Shown: positions 26,672 through 35,037, counted from the first letter of the stretch. The stretch is 64,000 nt of DNA from an uncultured Paenibacillaceae bacterium (GCA_946478845.1 CAMLDI010000015.1:5587-69586), one strand, 5' to 3'. The notes: a model not told the origin generated them from the sequence alone. A program made the numbers and translations.

Positions 26672-27322
26672 TTGTCAGCTTTATTGAGTTTCGTTAGTTT
26701 TATAGTTTTTCTTGTAAGTATTGTTATGCTCATCGTTTCTGTTATGAAGAAAAATCATAAGGCAAAAAAATGGGGACTTGTTCTCTCCATCAGCTTTGTA
26801 ACTTTTATAGTTGCTGTTGCTTCAACGGATACTTCCAGTACACCATTAAATACACCTAAACCTTTAACAGCAGAAGAGAAGGCAAAACTTGAAGCGGATG
26901 CAAAGGTAAAAGCAGAAAAAGAAAAGGCCGATGCTGAAGCAAAGGCAAAGGCAGAGGCGGAAGCCCAGGCAAAAGAATTAGAAACTTTCAAAGCTTCCTG
27001 CAAACCAATCTCCTATAAGGACCTTGCAAGAAATCCTGATAACTACAACGGAAACAATGTGTTATATACAGGCAAGGTTATTCAGGTAATGGAAGATGGT
27101 AATGATATTCAACTAAGAGTAAACATCACGAAAGGCGATTATGGCATTTATGATGATACCATCTTTGTCACTTACACCAAACAACATACTGAAGGTAGAA
27201 TTTTAGAAGATGATATTATTACCATTTGGGGAACGGCAAATGGGAACATAACTTATACAACTGTTATGGGAAGTGAAATGACAATTCCTCGGTTAGATGC
27301 AAGGGTAGTGCAAGTGAATTAA
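26672..27322 (+). CDS. Membrane-anchored protein with charged coiled coil and OB-like C-terminus
   Basis: A protein of about 216 residues; the TTG at 26672 follows AGGGTGA, whereas the GTG at 26663 overlaps it. Two hydrophobic helices (about residues 1-25 and 33-50) are followed by a Lys/Glu/Ala repeat helix (EEKAKLEADAKVKAEKEK, about 68-105). The C-terminal 110 residues form a beta-rich domain (YNGNNVLYTGKVIQV, ITIWGTANGN) that resembles tRNA_anti-like/OB-fold domains in extracytoplasmic Firmicute proteins. The coiled coil and OB-like domain probably face outside. A strong terminator follows. No specific function is evident. Confidence 0.65.
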   Translation: MSALLSFVSFIVFLVSIVMLIVSVMKKNHKAKKWGLVLSISFVTFIVAVASTDTSSTPLNTPKPLTAEEKAKLEADAKVKAEKEKADAEAKAKAEAEAQAKELETFKASCKPISYKDLARNPDNYNGNNVLYTGKVIQVMEDGNDIQLRVNITKGDYGIYDDTIFVTYTKQHTEGRILEDDIITIWGTANGNITYTTVMGSEMTIPRLDARVVQVN

Positions 27323-27330
27323 TAAACCAC

Positions 27331-27359
27331 TAACCCTGCCAGGATAACTGGCAGGGTTA
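27331..27359 (+). terminator. Strong hairpin terminator
   Basis: A perfect 12-bp stem (TAACCCTGCCAG with CTGGCAGGGTTA) and a 5-nt loop, 8 nt after the stop codon. The T-tract is weak (TATATATA), so read-through into the next gene is possible. Confidence 0.75.
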
Positions 27360-27391
27360 TATATAGATTTAAAATAAACTGGAGGTCTAAT

Positions 27392-28174
27392 GTGTCAAAT
27401 CAAATTTTTTCAAATCTCTTAATTATTGTTCTGACGATTTTGTCTCTATCCATTATAGCGTTTCTTCTTTATTGGATACTAAGAATGCTCTTTAAGATTA
27501 TGGATATTTGTTCTGAAAAAATTATTAGCCGATTTGGAGTATGGCTTAGTAGACATAGATGGAGCATTCTTTCATTAGAAGTACTTCTTTTGATTGGTTT
27601 AATCTTGACCGTTCTTGTGTTTTTTAAAGGGATTATTTGGCCGCTTATTATCTATACTGTGATTACTGTTGTAGGTGGTAATATCTTGAATTACTTAAGA
27701 AAAAATTCAAATAACCCGATTTCTCTTTTAATATTTTCTAAAAAAATTAGAAAGGATAGTTATTTAATTAGTAGGCTGTCCTTACTTCTTGAAAATGGGT
27801 TAAGTTTTTTTTATCTTCTCTTGACGTTGGAATTAACACTTCTATTTTTTGCTAAATTAAATTGGCCAATTTCAACATATTATTTTGCCTTCATTGTTTT
27901 ACCTATTTACTTTAATATTTGGATATATGTATCCAAGTTTAAATTGAACAGAGATAAAAATATGGTTAACCAAAGACGTATGATTTCTTATTTTATCTTG
28001 GTGGTATATGTTCTGTTTGATTGCTATCAAGAATTTCTTGGTTTCTTAAATGTTCAGGTAACTGACGTATACAGCATTTTCTTTTCTATTTCGAGTGTCG
28101 TTTTTATTGCAATAGATCGCTTTACTAAGGCTCTTGTAGATGATTATGAAAAATATAAAAGTGAAAAAGTATAA
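27392..28174 (+). CDS. Multi-pass membrane protein of unknown function
   Basis: This 260-residue protein starts at GTG 27392 behind GGAGGT. I count about six hydrophobic segments (near residues 7-32, 57-78, 82-100, 135-155, 160-180, 200-218). Polar loops include a basic one (LRKNSNNPISLLIFSKKIRK) and the tail is charged. No transporter or enzyme motif is recognised. The stop lies only 15 nt before the McrB start, with that gene's ribosome site in the gap, so it is very likely co-transcribed with McrBC. This raises the possibility of a membrane component linked to the restriction system, though chance proximity cannot be ruled out. Confidence 0.6.
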   Translation: MSNQIFSNLLIIVLTILSLSIIAFLLYWILRMLFKIMDICSEKIISRFGVWLSRHRWSILSLEVLLLIGLILTVLVFFKGIIWPLIIYTVITVVGGNILNYLRKNSNNPISLLIFSKKIRKDSYLISRLSLLLENGLSFFYLLLTLELTLLFFAKLNWPISTYYFAFIVLPIYFNIWIYVSKFKLNRDKNMVNQRRMISYFILVVYVLFDCYQEFLGFLNVQVTDVYSIFFSISSVVFIAIDRFTKALVDDYEKYKSEKV

Positions 28175-28189
28175 AAGGAGTGAATCTTT

Positions 28190-30217
28190 TTGCCTACTTT
28201 AAACGAACAAATCCAAACCTATTTTGAAAACTATTATGACCCCAAATATATTGAAGATACCAGGGTATTACATAAACAGTTCCTCGAAGCTTTTCCCCGG
28301 GAAAACATTAAAAATATGACCGTTGACCAATATGCCCTTGGCATTTCTGATCGGGGTTCTTTCAGCTGGTGGCTAGAGTACAATACCAACAATCTTGGTA
28401 GTATAAAAGGTGGGAATGCTGCCAAACATATCATTTTCTATTCCAAAAAAGAGGGGAGATGGAGATACCCTTCTACATTCAATAGTGTAGAAGAAGCATG
28501 GAATAAATTAAGGGAAGATATTATTAAATTACTTGAGGCTTATGAGGGAGATAAAGAGGGAGGCATTTCCGAAGATAATCTTCTTTATAGAGCTAACATG
28601 TTAAAAGGGAAAATTCTCTTCCTTTATTATCCGGATAAATTTCTCCCCATTTTTAGTATTGATCATTTAAAAAAATTCTTAGTTAAAATTGGTGTTTCTA
28701 AAGAAAAATTAAAAGGCTTAGATAGTATTGCTTTAAATCTTATGTTGTTATCTGAAATTAAACAAAAAGGTGATTTTACAGGCTGGAGTAATAAACAAAT
28801 TGAGGATTTCCTCTACGAAATGTATATGAAGCAAACAAAATACTATAAAATTGCCCCCGGCAAAGATGCAATGTACTGGGAACAATGCCTGAAAGGTGGG
28901 TTTATTTCCATTGGATGGGATGAGTTAGGGGATTTAAGCCAGTACAGTGATTATAACGAATTAAAGAACGCTTTTCAGTCCCATTACCCAACAGGAAACC
29001 AGAACAAGGCCAGTGAAGTATGGCAGTTTTTCAACCTTCAGGCAGGGGATCAGGTGGTTGCTAATAAAGGGATTTCGCAAATTTTAGCCATTGGCACTGT
29101 CAATGGGAAAGGGTATGAATTCCGGGAGGACCTGCCAGCCCATAAGCATGTCATCTATGTAGATTGGAATCAGGTTTTTGAGCCAGCTTTAAAAATGCCT
29201 GAAGAAAAAGCCTGGGCCACTCAAACCCTTATGGAAGTGCCAGAGAAGAAAGTACAAGAGTGGATGAAAGGTGAACAGGAACCAGTTACTGCACCAGGAA
29301 TTCCCCCGGAAATCATCTTCACAACGGAAGAGTTGGCTTTTTTTGCAAAACTGGATAAAGCCCTAGAACGTAAAGGACAGGTGATTTTATATGGCCCTCC
29401 TGGAACAGGGAAAACCTATCAGGCCAAACGATATGTGGCCTGGAAAAATCAACAGGCTCAACATCAGGGTTCTAATTTAGAAATGTGTACCTTCCATCCT
29501 TCTTTTCAATATGAAGACTTTATGGAAGGGTTTAAGCCCCAGGTTGCTGCCAATGGCATGGTCGCTTTCCAATTGGAAGAGGGGATTTTTGTTAAGATGG
29601 CTCGCCGTGCAGCAGAGGAGCCTGATCACTCCTATTTCTTTATTATTGATGAGTTAAATCGGGGGAATGTTCCCAAGATCTTCGGAGAAATCATTACCCT
29701 TTTGGAAAAGGATAAGCGGGGGGATGAAGTGATTTTACCTCAGAGTAAAGAACGATTCTCCATCCCTGAAAATCTGTTCATCATCGCCACGATGAATATA
29801 TCGGACCGCAGCATTAAAATGATGGATGCCGCTTTAAAAAGAAGGTTCTCTTTCATTGAATGCATGCCAGATTATCATTTGATTGATAATCCAGTGGACA
29901 ACCTATCTATTACACCGTCAACTATTTTAGAAAAAGTGAATGAGAAGTTGGTGGCTTTACAGGGACGGGATAAACAAATCGGCCATGCTTACTTTATGAA
30001 GGGTGGAGAACAGGTAACATCCATTGAAGATATCCGGGATATTTTTGCGCTAGACTTACTTCCCCTCATTCAGGAGTATTGTTTTGATGATTATCAGCAA
30101 TTGGCAGACATTCTTGGGGATGGATTTGTGGATGTGGAACAAATGGCAATTCGCACAGAGTTGTTAGAAGGAGCCATGGATGCTTTTATTCAAGAAATCG
30201 AGGGGCATTTTAAATAA
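28190..30217 (+). CDS. mcrB: McrB-type GTPase of type IV restriction, with EVE-like domain
   Basis: A 675-residue AAA+ protein starting at TTG 28190 after AAAGGAG. Residues about 1-215 form an N-terminal domain of unclear family. Residues about 216-345 (YYKIAPGKDAMYWEQC, FISIGWDELGDLSQY) look like an EVE/YTH-like domain, which in other McrB proteins reads modified bases. The motor has Walker A YGPPGTGKTY (about 400), the McrB signature NRGNVPKIFGE (about 490) and IIATMNISDRS followed by ALKRRFSF. McrB hexamers use GTP to translocate and drive McrC to cut modified DNA. The stop overlaps the McrC start by one base. A stretch near 28500-28850 is more AT-rich than the motor region, hinting that the recognition part was exchanged. 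Confidence 0.88.
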   Translation: MPTLNEQIQTYFENYYDPKYIEDTRVLHKQFLEAFPRENIKNMTVDQYALGISDRGSFSWWLEYNTNNLGSIKGGNAAKHIIFYSKKEGRWRYPSTFNSVEEAWNKLREDIIKLLEAYEGDKEGGISEDNLLYRANMLKGKILFLYYPDKFLPIFSIDHLKKFLVKIGVSKEKLKGLDSIALNLMLLSEIKQKGDFTGWSNKQIEDFLYEMYMKQTKYYKIAPGKDAMYWEQCLKGGFISIGWDELGDLSQYSDYNELKNAFQSHYPTGNQNKASEVWQFFNLQAGDQVVANKGISQILAIGTVNGKGYEFREDLPAHKHVIYVDWNQVFEPALKMPEEKAWATQTLMEVPEKKVQEWMKGEQEPVTAPGIPPEIIFTTEELAFFAKLDKALERKGQVILYGPPGTGKTYQAKRYVAWKNQQAQHQGSNLEMCTFHPSFQYEDFMEGFKPQVAANGMVAFQLEEGIFVKMARRAAEEPDHSYFFIIDELNRGNVPKIFGEIITLLEKDKRGDEVILPQSKERFSIPENLFIIATMNISDRSIKMMDAALKRRFSFIECMPDYHLIDNPVDNLSITPSTILEKVNEKLVALQGRDKQIGHAYFMKGGEQVTSIEDIRDIFALDLLPLIQEYCFDDYQQLADILGDGFVDVEQMAIRTELLEGAMDAFIQEIEGHFK

Positions 30218-31518
30218 TGAAACCAGTATATGTGCTTTCGGAATATGAAAAAAATCCTCTTTTGCTGGATTATGAACTATCTACTGATGAACGGGATTAT
30301 TTAACGTCCATTTCCATGATTCACCCCCAGCGCCCCTGGGAAAAAAGATTTTATTTTGATGAATTGCGCAATGGTCTGCGCATGCAAACCCTCAACTGGG
30401 TGGGGGTCATTGAACTGGAGGGGGTCCGCATTGTCATTCAGCCCAAGTTTGATGAGGGATTTGCCTCCCTGATTGAAATGATTGCTTTTGTGGAGGATCT
30501 CCCATTCCATCAGTGGAAAGACACCAGCGGGGTCAATGGAAAAACGGATTTTCTGGAATTGTTGATCCGTTTCTATATACGACAATTGGAATCCCTATGG
30601 AATCAGGGACTGGTCAAAGAGTATGTGGAGGAAGGGGAAAATCTGCAACAGTTGCGGGGAAGGCCAGATTTTGTACAAAACCTGCGGGCAAATTACCATT
30701 TGCCCCCGCGGATTTTTTGCAAGTATGATGAACTGGTGATGGATATTCCGGAAAACCAGGTAATCCTTCTCGCCCTGGAATCTGCCATGAGGTTTCCTTT
30801 GCAAAGAAAAACCCTGCAGAAATTAAACCAATTTCGTTCCCAGTTTGAAATGATTTGCCAGCCCTATCCAGGGAAGGATTGGCCCATGTTTACCTATCAC
30901 AGGTTAAACGCCCATTATGAAAATGTCCATCGTTTAACCCGTTATATTATAGGACGGACGGCCCTTACTTCCTATCATAAAGGGGAGAGCTGCCAGTACT
31001 ATGCTTTTCTATTGGATATGAATGAACTCTTTGAATCCTTTGTGGCCGCTTTATTGCGCAAGTTCTTACCCCGACAATCTTACCGGGTTCGCCATGGCTC
31101 CCGTATTACAGATGCCATCCAAAAAGATGGAGACAGTTACCGGCATGTGATTCCAGACCTTCTCGTTGACGATTTGCCAGAAAAGAAAGTGAAAGTGCTG
31201 GATGTGAAATATAAGCACTATGCCGGAAAAAAGGTAGAAACCAGCGATATTTTTCAATTGGCCTTTTATGCCCAATACCACCAGAAAGATGAAGGGGTAC
31301 ATAGCTCTGCTATTATCTTTCCCCAGTATAAAGAGGACCCTTCTCTCATTGATGAAAGAATTGAGCTATTGCCTGGTACCTTTTATGGTGGCGAGCTTCG
31401 TTTGCAAAGTATCTCCATTGAAGAAATTTTGCAGTGGGTGAGGGAGAGGAAAAAGGAAATACTGCAGCAAGTTGCCATGAAGTTGATCGGTGATCCATTC
31501 TCCTATGAGTTAAAATAA
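30217..31518 (+). CDS. mcrC: McrC nuclease subunit
   Basis: A 433-residue partner of McrB, starting at the ATG in TAATGA overlapping the McrB stop. The N-terminal part (LNWVGVIELEGVRIVIQPKF) matches McrC/LlaJI-type proteins. The C-terminal part holds a PD-(D/E)XK core: HVIPDLLV with the Asp at the end of one strand and VKVLDVKYKHY with Asp-x-Lys, followed by the helix DIFQLAFYAQYHQ. McrC cuts DNA when stimulated by the McrB ring, so the pair would target methylated or hydroxymethylated, for example phage, DNA. The exact modification read is not predictable here. No terminator is obvious downstream. Confidence 0.9.
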   Translation: MKPVYVLSEYEKNPLLLDYELSTDERDYLTSISMIHPQRPWEKRFYFDELRNGLRMQTLNWVGVIELEGVRIVIQPKFDEGFASLIEMIAFVEDLPFHQWKDTSGVNGKTDFLELLIRFYIRQLESLWNQGLVKEYVEEGENLQQLRGRPDFVQNLRANYHLPPRIFCKYDELVMDIPENQVILLALESAMRFPLQRKTLQKLNQFRSQFEMICQPYPGKDWPMFTYHRLNAHYENVHRLTRYIIGRTALTSYHKGESCQYYAFLLDMNELFESFVAALLRKFLPRQSYRVRHGSRITDAIQKDGDSYRHVIPDLLVDDLPEKKVKVLDVKYKHYAGKKVETSDIFQLAFYAQYHQKDEGVHSSAIIFPQYKEDPSLIDERIELLPGTFYGGELRLQSISIEEILQWVRERKKEILQQVAMKLIGDPFSYELK

Positions 31519-31605
31519 GAGACTGATAAAAAAAGGGGGTAAAGTAGTATACTTTGTCCCTATTTTTGTTCCCTTGTGATTTAAATTTTAAAAAAAGAAT
31601 ATTTC

Positions 31606-31651
31606 TGGTATACTTATAATTAACAAAGTAAAGAAGTAAGGAAGTAAAGAA
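31606..31651 (+). promoter_or_regulatory. Extended -10 promoter and triple 8-bp repeat upstream of the AbrB/PIN pair
   Basis: TGGTATACT (31606-31614) is an extended -10 element. Just downstream lie three head-to-tail 8-bp repeats (GTAAAGAA, GTAAGGAA, GTAAAGAA; 31628-31651) ending at the ribosome site. Their location over the start region suggests an autoregulatory operator for the AbrB-type antitoxin, which is an inference. Confidence 0.5.
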
Positions 31652-31666
31652 AGGTGGTATTAAAAA

Positions 31667-31930
31667 ATGGAGATTTCTAGAATTAGCTCAAAAGGTCAGG
31701 TTACGATTCCAAAACCAATTCGAGAATTATTGAAATTAAATGAAGGGGATCGTGTGGCTTTTATTGAAGAAGACGGGAAAATTGTAATTACTAAAGCTAG
31801 TTTACTAGCATTAAGTGACCTACAAAACGCAATAGGAAAAGAAGCAGATCAAAAGGGAATTACTGAACAGGACTTACTGGACGAACTGAAGAAAGTTCGG
31901 GAGAAAATGTGGAATGAGCGAAACAAATAA
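31667..31930 (+). CDS. AbrB/SpoVT-fold antitoxin
   Basis: An 87-residue protein with the swapped-hairpin AbrB fold at residues 1-45: SRISSKGQVTIPKPIRELLK, then EGDRVAFIEEDGKIVI. The C-terminal helices are the likely toxin-binding part. It starts at ATG 31667 after AAAGGTGG. The gene overlaps the PIN toxin gene by 17 nt, the usual antitoxin-first arrangement. In such pairs the antitoxin binds its own promoter and neutralises the RNase. The tandem 8-bp repeats just upstream are a plausible operator. Confidence 0.85.
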   Translation: MEISRISSKGQVTIPKPIRELLKLNEGDRVAFIEEDGKIVITKASLLALSDLQNAIGKEADQKGITEQDLLDELKKVREKMWNERNK

Positions 31931-32354
31931 AGGGTTTCGTGTGTTTGTTGATTCTAATATTCTTATTTCTGCTTTATTATCTGAAAAGTCAGTTCCAGGA
32001 AAACTTTTGAAATTACTAATAGAAGAACATAATTTAATTATTTGTAGCTATTCAATTTCTGAAATATCTAATGTAATTCAGAGAAAATTTCCAAGTCTAA
32101 TGGGAAAATGGGATAAATTTTTAACAACCTTAGAATTTGAATTAACATATACGCCTTCTGATTTAACTACTGTAAAAATTCCCCCAATTCGAGATGAAGC
32201 AGATAAACCAATACTAGTATCGATAATAATTTCTCAACCAGACATATTAATTACTGGAGATCAGGATTTCCATAGATCAGAAATTCAGGAATATGTAGCA
32301 GTATATACCCCATCAGATTTTCTTAAAGTTTTCTATAACAATAAAAACCATTAA
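31914..32354 (+). CDS. PIN-domain toxin
   Basis: This 146-residue PIN-family ribonuclease-like protein has conserved acidic sites: RVFVDSNILISALL (first Asp), RDEADKPILVS (middle acidic cluster) and DILITGDQDF (last Asp). It matches the 'putative toxin-antitoxin toxin component, PIN family' type. It begins at ATG 31914 inside the end of the antitoxin gene. PIN toxins cut tRNA, rRNA or mRNA; the target cannot be told from sequence. A good terminator follows, so this pair is a separate unit from the next AbrB/PIN pair. Confidence 0.85.
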   Translation: MSETNKGFRVFVDSNILISALLSEKSVPGKLLKLLIEEHNLIICSYSISEISNVIQRKFPSLMGKWDKFLTTLEFELTYTPSDLTTVKIPPIRDEADKPILVSIIISQPDILITGDQDFHRSEIQEYVAVYTPSDFLKVFYNNKNH

Positions 32355-32358
32355 TATT

Positions 32359-32382
32359 AACCTTCACTAGGAAGGTTTTTTA
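32359..32382 (+). terminator. Terminator of the first AbrB/PIN operon
   Basis: A 7-bp stem AACCTTC with GAAGGTT, 5-nt loop, then a T-run, 4 nt after the PIN stop codon. Confidence 0.8.
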
Positions 32383-32476
32383 TTTGACCAAATAAAAAAG
32401 TAAGAATAAAATATATAATAAGAATAACTGAAAAATAAGTGTTTTTTGATATATAAGTAAGAAAGGAGCTGTATTT

Positions 32477-32788
32477 ATGAGTATGATTGAGTTTACAGAT
32501 CATCATCCTAATGGAGTGGTTAAGGCAACAAGTCGGGTGTCTAGTCGTGGACAAATCGTCATTCCCATTGAAATTAGGAAGCTCCTGGGCCTTACAGAGG
32601 GAGACGAATTAACTTTTATTTTAAATGAAGATGGCGAAATGAAGGTTGAAGTTGTGAAAAAACAACGATTATCCGAACTAGTCGGCATTTTAAAAACAAA
32701 AAAGCCCTTTCAACCCGTTGATGAAATCAGAAAAGAAGTTTATGAGAAAATGGCAGAGAAGGAATTAAGGGACGGGGAGGAAGGCTAA
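32477..32788 (+). CDS. AbrB/SpoVT-fold antitoxin, second pair
   Basis: A 103-residue protein with RVSSRGQIVIPIEIRKLLGL and EGDELTFILNEDGEMKVEV, the AbrB-type swapped hairpin, after a 15-residue N-terminal extension. It starts at ATG 32477 behind AAAGGAG. The acidic/basic C-terminal half probably wraps the PIN partner. Its stop directly abuts the PIN gene start. It is clearly diverged from the first antitoxin outside the AbrB core, so cross-neutralisation is uncertain. Confidence 0.85.
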   Translation: MSMIEFTDHHPNGVVKATSRVSSRGQIVIPIEIRKLLGLTEGDELTFILNEDGEMKVEVVKKQRLSELVGILKTKKPFQPVDEIRKEVYEKMAEKELRDGEEG

Positions 32789-33205
32789 TTGGCACGAAAA
32801 CTTTGGATTGATACCAATGTGATCATTCGCATTATCACAGGTGACCCCAAAGATTTAGCAGAAGAAGCGGAAGAGATGATTCAAAAAGTAGAGGCAGGAG
32901 AATTGGTTTTGCGCCTAACTCCTCTTGTGGTGGCTGAATGTTGTTGGGTATTGGCCTCTTTTTATGAAGCAGATCCAGCTGATATTGGGGAAGCGCTGAT
33001 AAAATTTACGAATAGTATCGGAGTAGAAACAGAGGAAAAAGATGTTGTTCAACAGGCCCTTCGGTATTATATGGACCGAAATGTTGATTTTGTTGATACC
33101 TATATTGCAGCTCATGCCAAAGTGAATCCTCCGGAAGATGTTGTTACATGGGATAATCACTTTAACCAATTGGATATAAAGCATAACAGCCCTAAAAATT
33201 GTTAG
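32789..33205 (+). CDS. PIN-domain toxin (VapC-like), second pair
   Basis: A 138-residue PIN protein. The acidic active-site positions appear in KLWIDTNVIIRIITGD, VAECCWVLAS, VDTYIAAHA and VVTWDNHF, the VapC-like order. The start is TTG 32789, immediately after the antitoxin stop, with GGAGGAAGG just upstream. RNase activity is expected from the family. Two PIN pairs in tandem next to restriction systems are common in defence islands and may stabilise the region. Confidence 0.85.
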   Translation: MARKLWIDTNVIIRIITGDPKDLAEEAEEMIQKVEAGELVLRLTPLVVAECCWVLASFYEADPADIGEALIKFTNSIGVETEEKDVVQQALRYYMDRNVDFVDTYIAAHAKVNPPEDVVTWDNHFNQLDIKHNSPKNC

Positions 33206-33222
33206 ACTATTAAACATTTTTT

Positions 33223-33348
33223 ATGGAATTTGATATAACAGATCCTCCGGCGGTAAGCCTTTTTAACCCCCTTGCTGACATGTATATGGGGATGACAAAA
33301 ACGTATCATATGAAAAAGAAGAAGAAAAAACGATATAAAAAGCGATAA
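33223..33348 (+). CDS. Possible 41-residue basic small protein
   Basis: A short frame ATG 33223 to TAA 33348 encodes a neutral N-terminal half (FDITDPPAVSLFNPLADMY) and a run of Lys/Arg at the C-terminus. The start has no clear ribosome site. Its stop codon overlaps the AAAGGA that serves the next gene, a layout seen in coupled genes. I recognise no family and it may be non-coding. Confidence 0.3.
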   Translation: MEFDITDPPAVSLFNPLADMYMGMTKTYHMKKKKKKRYKKR

Positions 33349-33362
33349 AGGAATCATGCAGT

Positions 33363-33914
33363 ATGTCTAAAACACGCACGGCCCCTCAAATAAAAAGGGA
33401 ACTGAGAAATTTTGAGAAGGAAAAGTTGGTTTCCATGATTATGGATTGCTATAAGATGAGTGGGGAGGTTAGGGATTATATCAACAATCTCCTTGATCCG
33501 GGTGAAGCTATTGAGAACCTGTACAACAAAGCTAAAAGCCAGATTCTTCACGAATTTTTTCCTAAACATGGCTCAAACAAATTTAAAATCACCCACGCTA
33601 AAAAAGCCATTACGGAATTCAGAAAGTTAACCCATGATGACGAACGAACATTGGATTTAATGATTTTTTATGTGGAAATGGGCGTTGGTTATACCCATTT
33701 TAACCGAAACCCGGGGGAATACTTTTTTGAAAGCCTGGTTTCCATGTACGGGAAAGCGGTAAACGAACTAATCGGAAGGGTAGATTTACATAAACCCTAC
33801 TATGAAAGGCTCCAAAATATTATAGGAGATGCCAGTCATATTGGAGAGAAATTTCAGGAGAAGTTGAGACACCTTTTTTCCCAGGTACTCGTTGAATGGG
33901 AGGAAGAGGATTAA
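33363..33914 (+). CDS. DUF6155 family protein
   Basis: A 183-residue, mostly helical cytoplasmic protein. The N-terminal pattern (RTAPQIKRELRNFEKEKLV), YINNLLDP and FPKHGSNKFKITHAKKAI match my recall of the DUF6155 family, which has no assigned function. There is no signal or membrane segment. It starts at ATG 33363, about 10 nt after AAAGGA. It lies just after the defence island and before an RDD-family membrane protein gene. Confidence 0.7.
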   Translation: MSKTRTAPQIKRELRNFEKEKLVSMIMDCYKMSGEVRDYINNLLDPGEAIENLYNKAKSQILHEFFPKHGSNKFKITHAKKAITEFRKLTHDDERTLDLMIFYVEMGVGYTHFNRNPGEYFFESLVSMYGKAVNELIGRVDLHKPYYERLQNIIGDASHIGEKFQEKLRHLFSQVLVEWEEED

Positions 33915-33950
33915 TAGTAATTCCTAGATCATGATCAGGGGGAACCAATC

Positions 33951-34463
33951 ATGAGGTATGCTTCCTTTAAATCTCGGATTGTTGCTTTTTTATTGGATTA
34001 TCTTGTTATTGTGTTATATGGTATTTTCGTTGTGGGTACTATTTCTCTGGTATTCGGGCCATGGGTTAGTCCTTTGTTTTCAAAATCACCCGTGATCGCA
34101 CAATTTGCAGGCTTCTTGATGATCACACTGCCTGTTTCTTTTTATTTTATATGGTGCGAGTGTTCAACCGGGCAGGGGACCTGGGGCAAGAGGAAAATGG
34201 GAATTCGTGTTGTGGATGATACTGGACAAAGGATTAGAGTTTTTCGTGCAACCATTCGAACCGTAATTAAATTTTTGCCCTGGGAAGTGGCTCATTTCGG
34301 TGTTTGGCATTTTATCCTTCCCAGTAGCCTGGAGCAGAGTACGGTACTAGTTATTTTAATAACCGTTAATGTTATAGCATTATTGTACCTAGTGTTTCCT
34401 TTAACTAATAAAAGAAGAAAGAACATTTATGATTGGGTTGCAGGAACTGTTGTTATTCGGTGA
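33951..34463 (+). CDS. RDD family membrane protein
   Basis: A 170-residue integral membrane protein. The first helix carries the RDD-type pattern (FKSRIVAFLLDYLVIVLYG), with Arg and Asp inside the membrane segment. Further helices lie at about 40-62, 100-115 and 125-147, and the family ending (KNIYDWVAGTVVIR) is intact. The loop GQGTWGKRKMGIRVVDDTG is typical. Some RDD proteins act in ion or compatible-solute transport, but most are uncharacterised. The start is ATG 33951 after AGGGGGA. It is followed by a convergent NTF2-like gene. Confidence 0.8.
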   Translation: MRYASFKSRIVAFLLDYLVIVLYGIFVVGTISLVFGPWVSPLFSKSPVIAQFAGFLMITLPVSFYFIWCECSTGQGTWGKRKMGIRVVDDTGQRIRVFRATIRTVIKFLPWEVAHFGVWHFILPSSLEQSTVLVILITVNVIALLYLVFPLTNKRRKNIYDWVAGTVVIR

Positions 34464-34484
34464 CCATTTAATTGGCATTGAAAA

Positions 34485-34910
34485 TCAGGTTTGTTTGTTG
34501 CTTTCGGCACAGGAATATAGTCTATATGATTTTATTTCCTTTACCTTTCCAGACCTTCCAGTATTACTAAACATATATACATCGCAGAAATCAATTTTTG
34601 TACCATTTTCTAATGAAATCACACCATTTATTGAAGCTAATTTCCCGTGAGTTATCACTTGGTAAATTTCAAGGCAGTCAATGATGTTTTTATTTTCATC
34701 CTGCAAAGTAGTAATTAATGAACATTGACCTTCTATTTTTTTATTATCTTTTAATTTATACCATATAATAGATTCATCTGCATATTCCTTAATGATTTCA
34801 TTTTGCTGTTTTAATATAGCTACTGTAAAATCAATAACTATTTGTTTCCTTGGAGCATTGTCACATCCTTTTGGAATGATAAGCTTCATTTCATTTGAGG
34901 AACTGTTCAC
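34485..34910 (-). CDS. NTF2/SnoaL-like protein
   Basis: A 141-residue protein with the cone-shaped NTF2-like pattern: an N-terminal helix pair (VIDFTVAILKQQNEIIKEYA), then strands with Trp (DESIIWYKLKDNKKIEGQ) and a closing GKVKEIKSYRLY. Family members bind small hydrophobic ligands or act as isomerases, and others are orphan subunits; no catalytic residue can be assigned here. The start is GTG 34910 behind AGGAGG at 9-nt spacing. It is transcribed towards the RDD gene. Confidence 0.65.
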   Translation of the reverse strand: MNSSSNEMKLIIPKGCDNAPRKQIVIDFTVAILKQQNEIIKEYADESIIWYKLKDNKKIEGQCSLITTLQDENKNIIDCLEIYQVITHGKLASINGVISLENGTKIDFCDVYMFSNTGRSGKVKEIKSYRLYSCAESNKQT

Positions 34911-35010
34911 TTAATTCAACCTCCTGAAAGAACCAATTATATAAGGTATATTTTACTTAAAAAAAGAAGTAAGACAATATTATAAAGTCTGGCCCGATTG
35001 CTGAACAAGA

Positions 35011-35037
35011 AAAAATCCTGCATATCACAGGATTTTT
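35011..35037. terminator. Hairpin with A- and T-rich flanks
   Basis: A 10-bp perfect stem (AAAAATCCTG with CAGGATTTTT) and a 7-nt loop. The A/T flanks would let it work on either strand. It lies between the NTF2-like gene's promoter region and the end of the CoA-disulfide reductase gene. Confidence 0.6.

Noticed and set aside
26755..27003. Minus-strand Ala/Ser-rich frame
   Set aside because: It is the shadow of the Lys/Glu/Ala coiled-coil coding strand and has no start signals.
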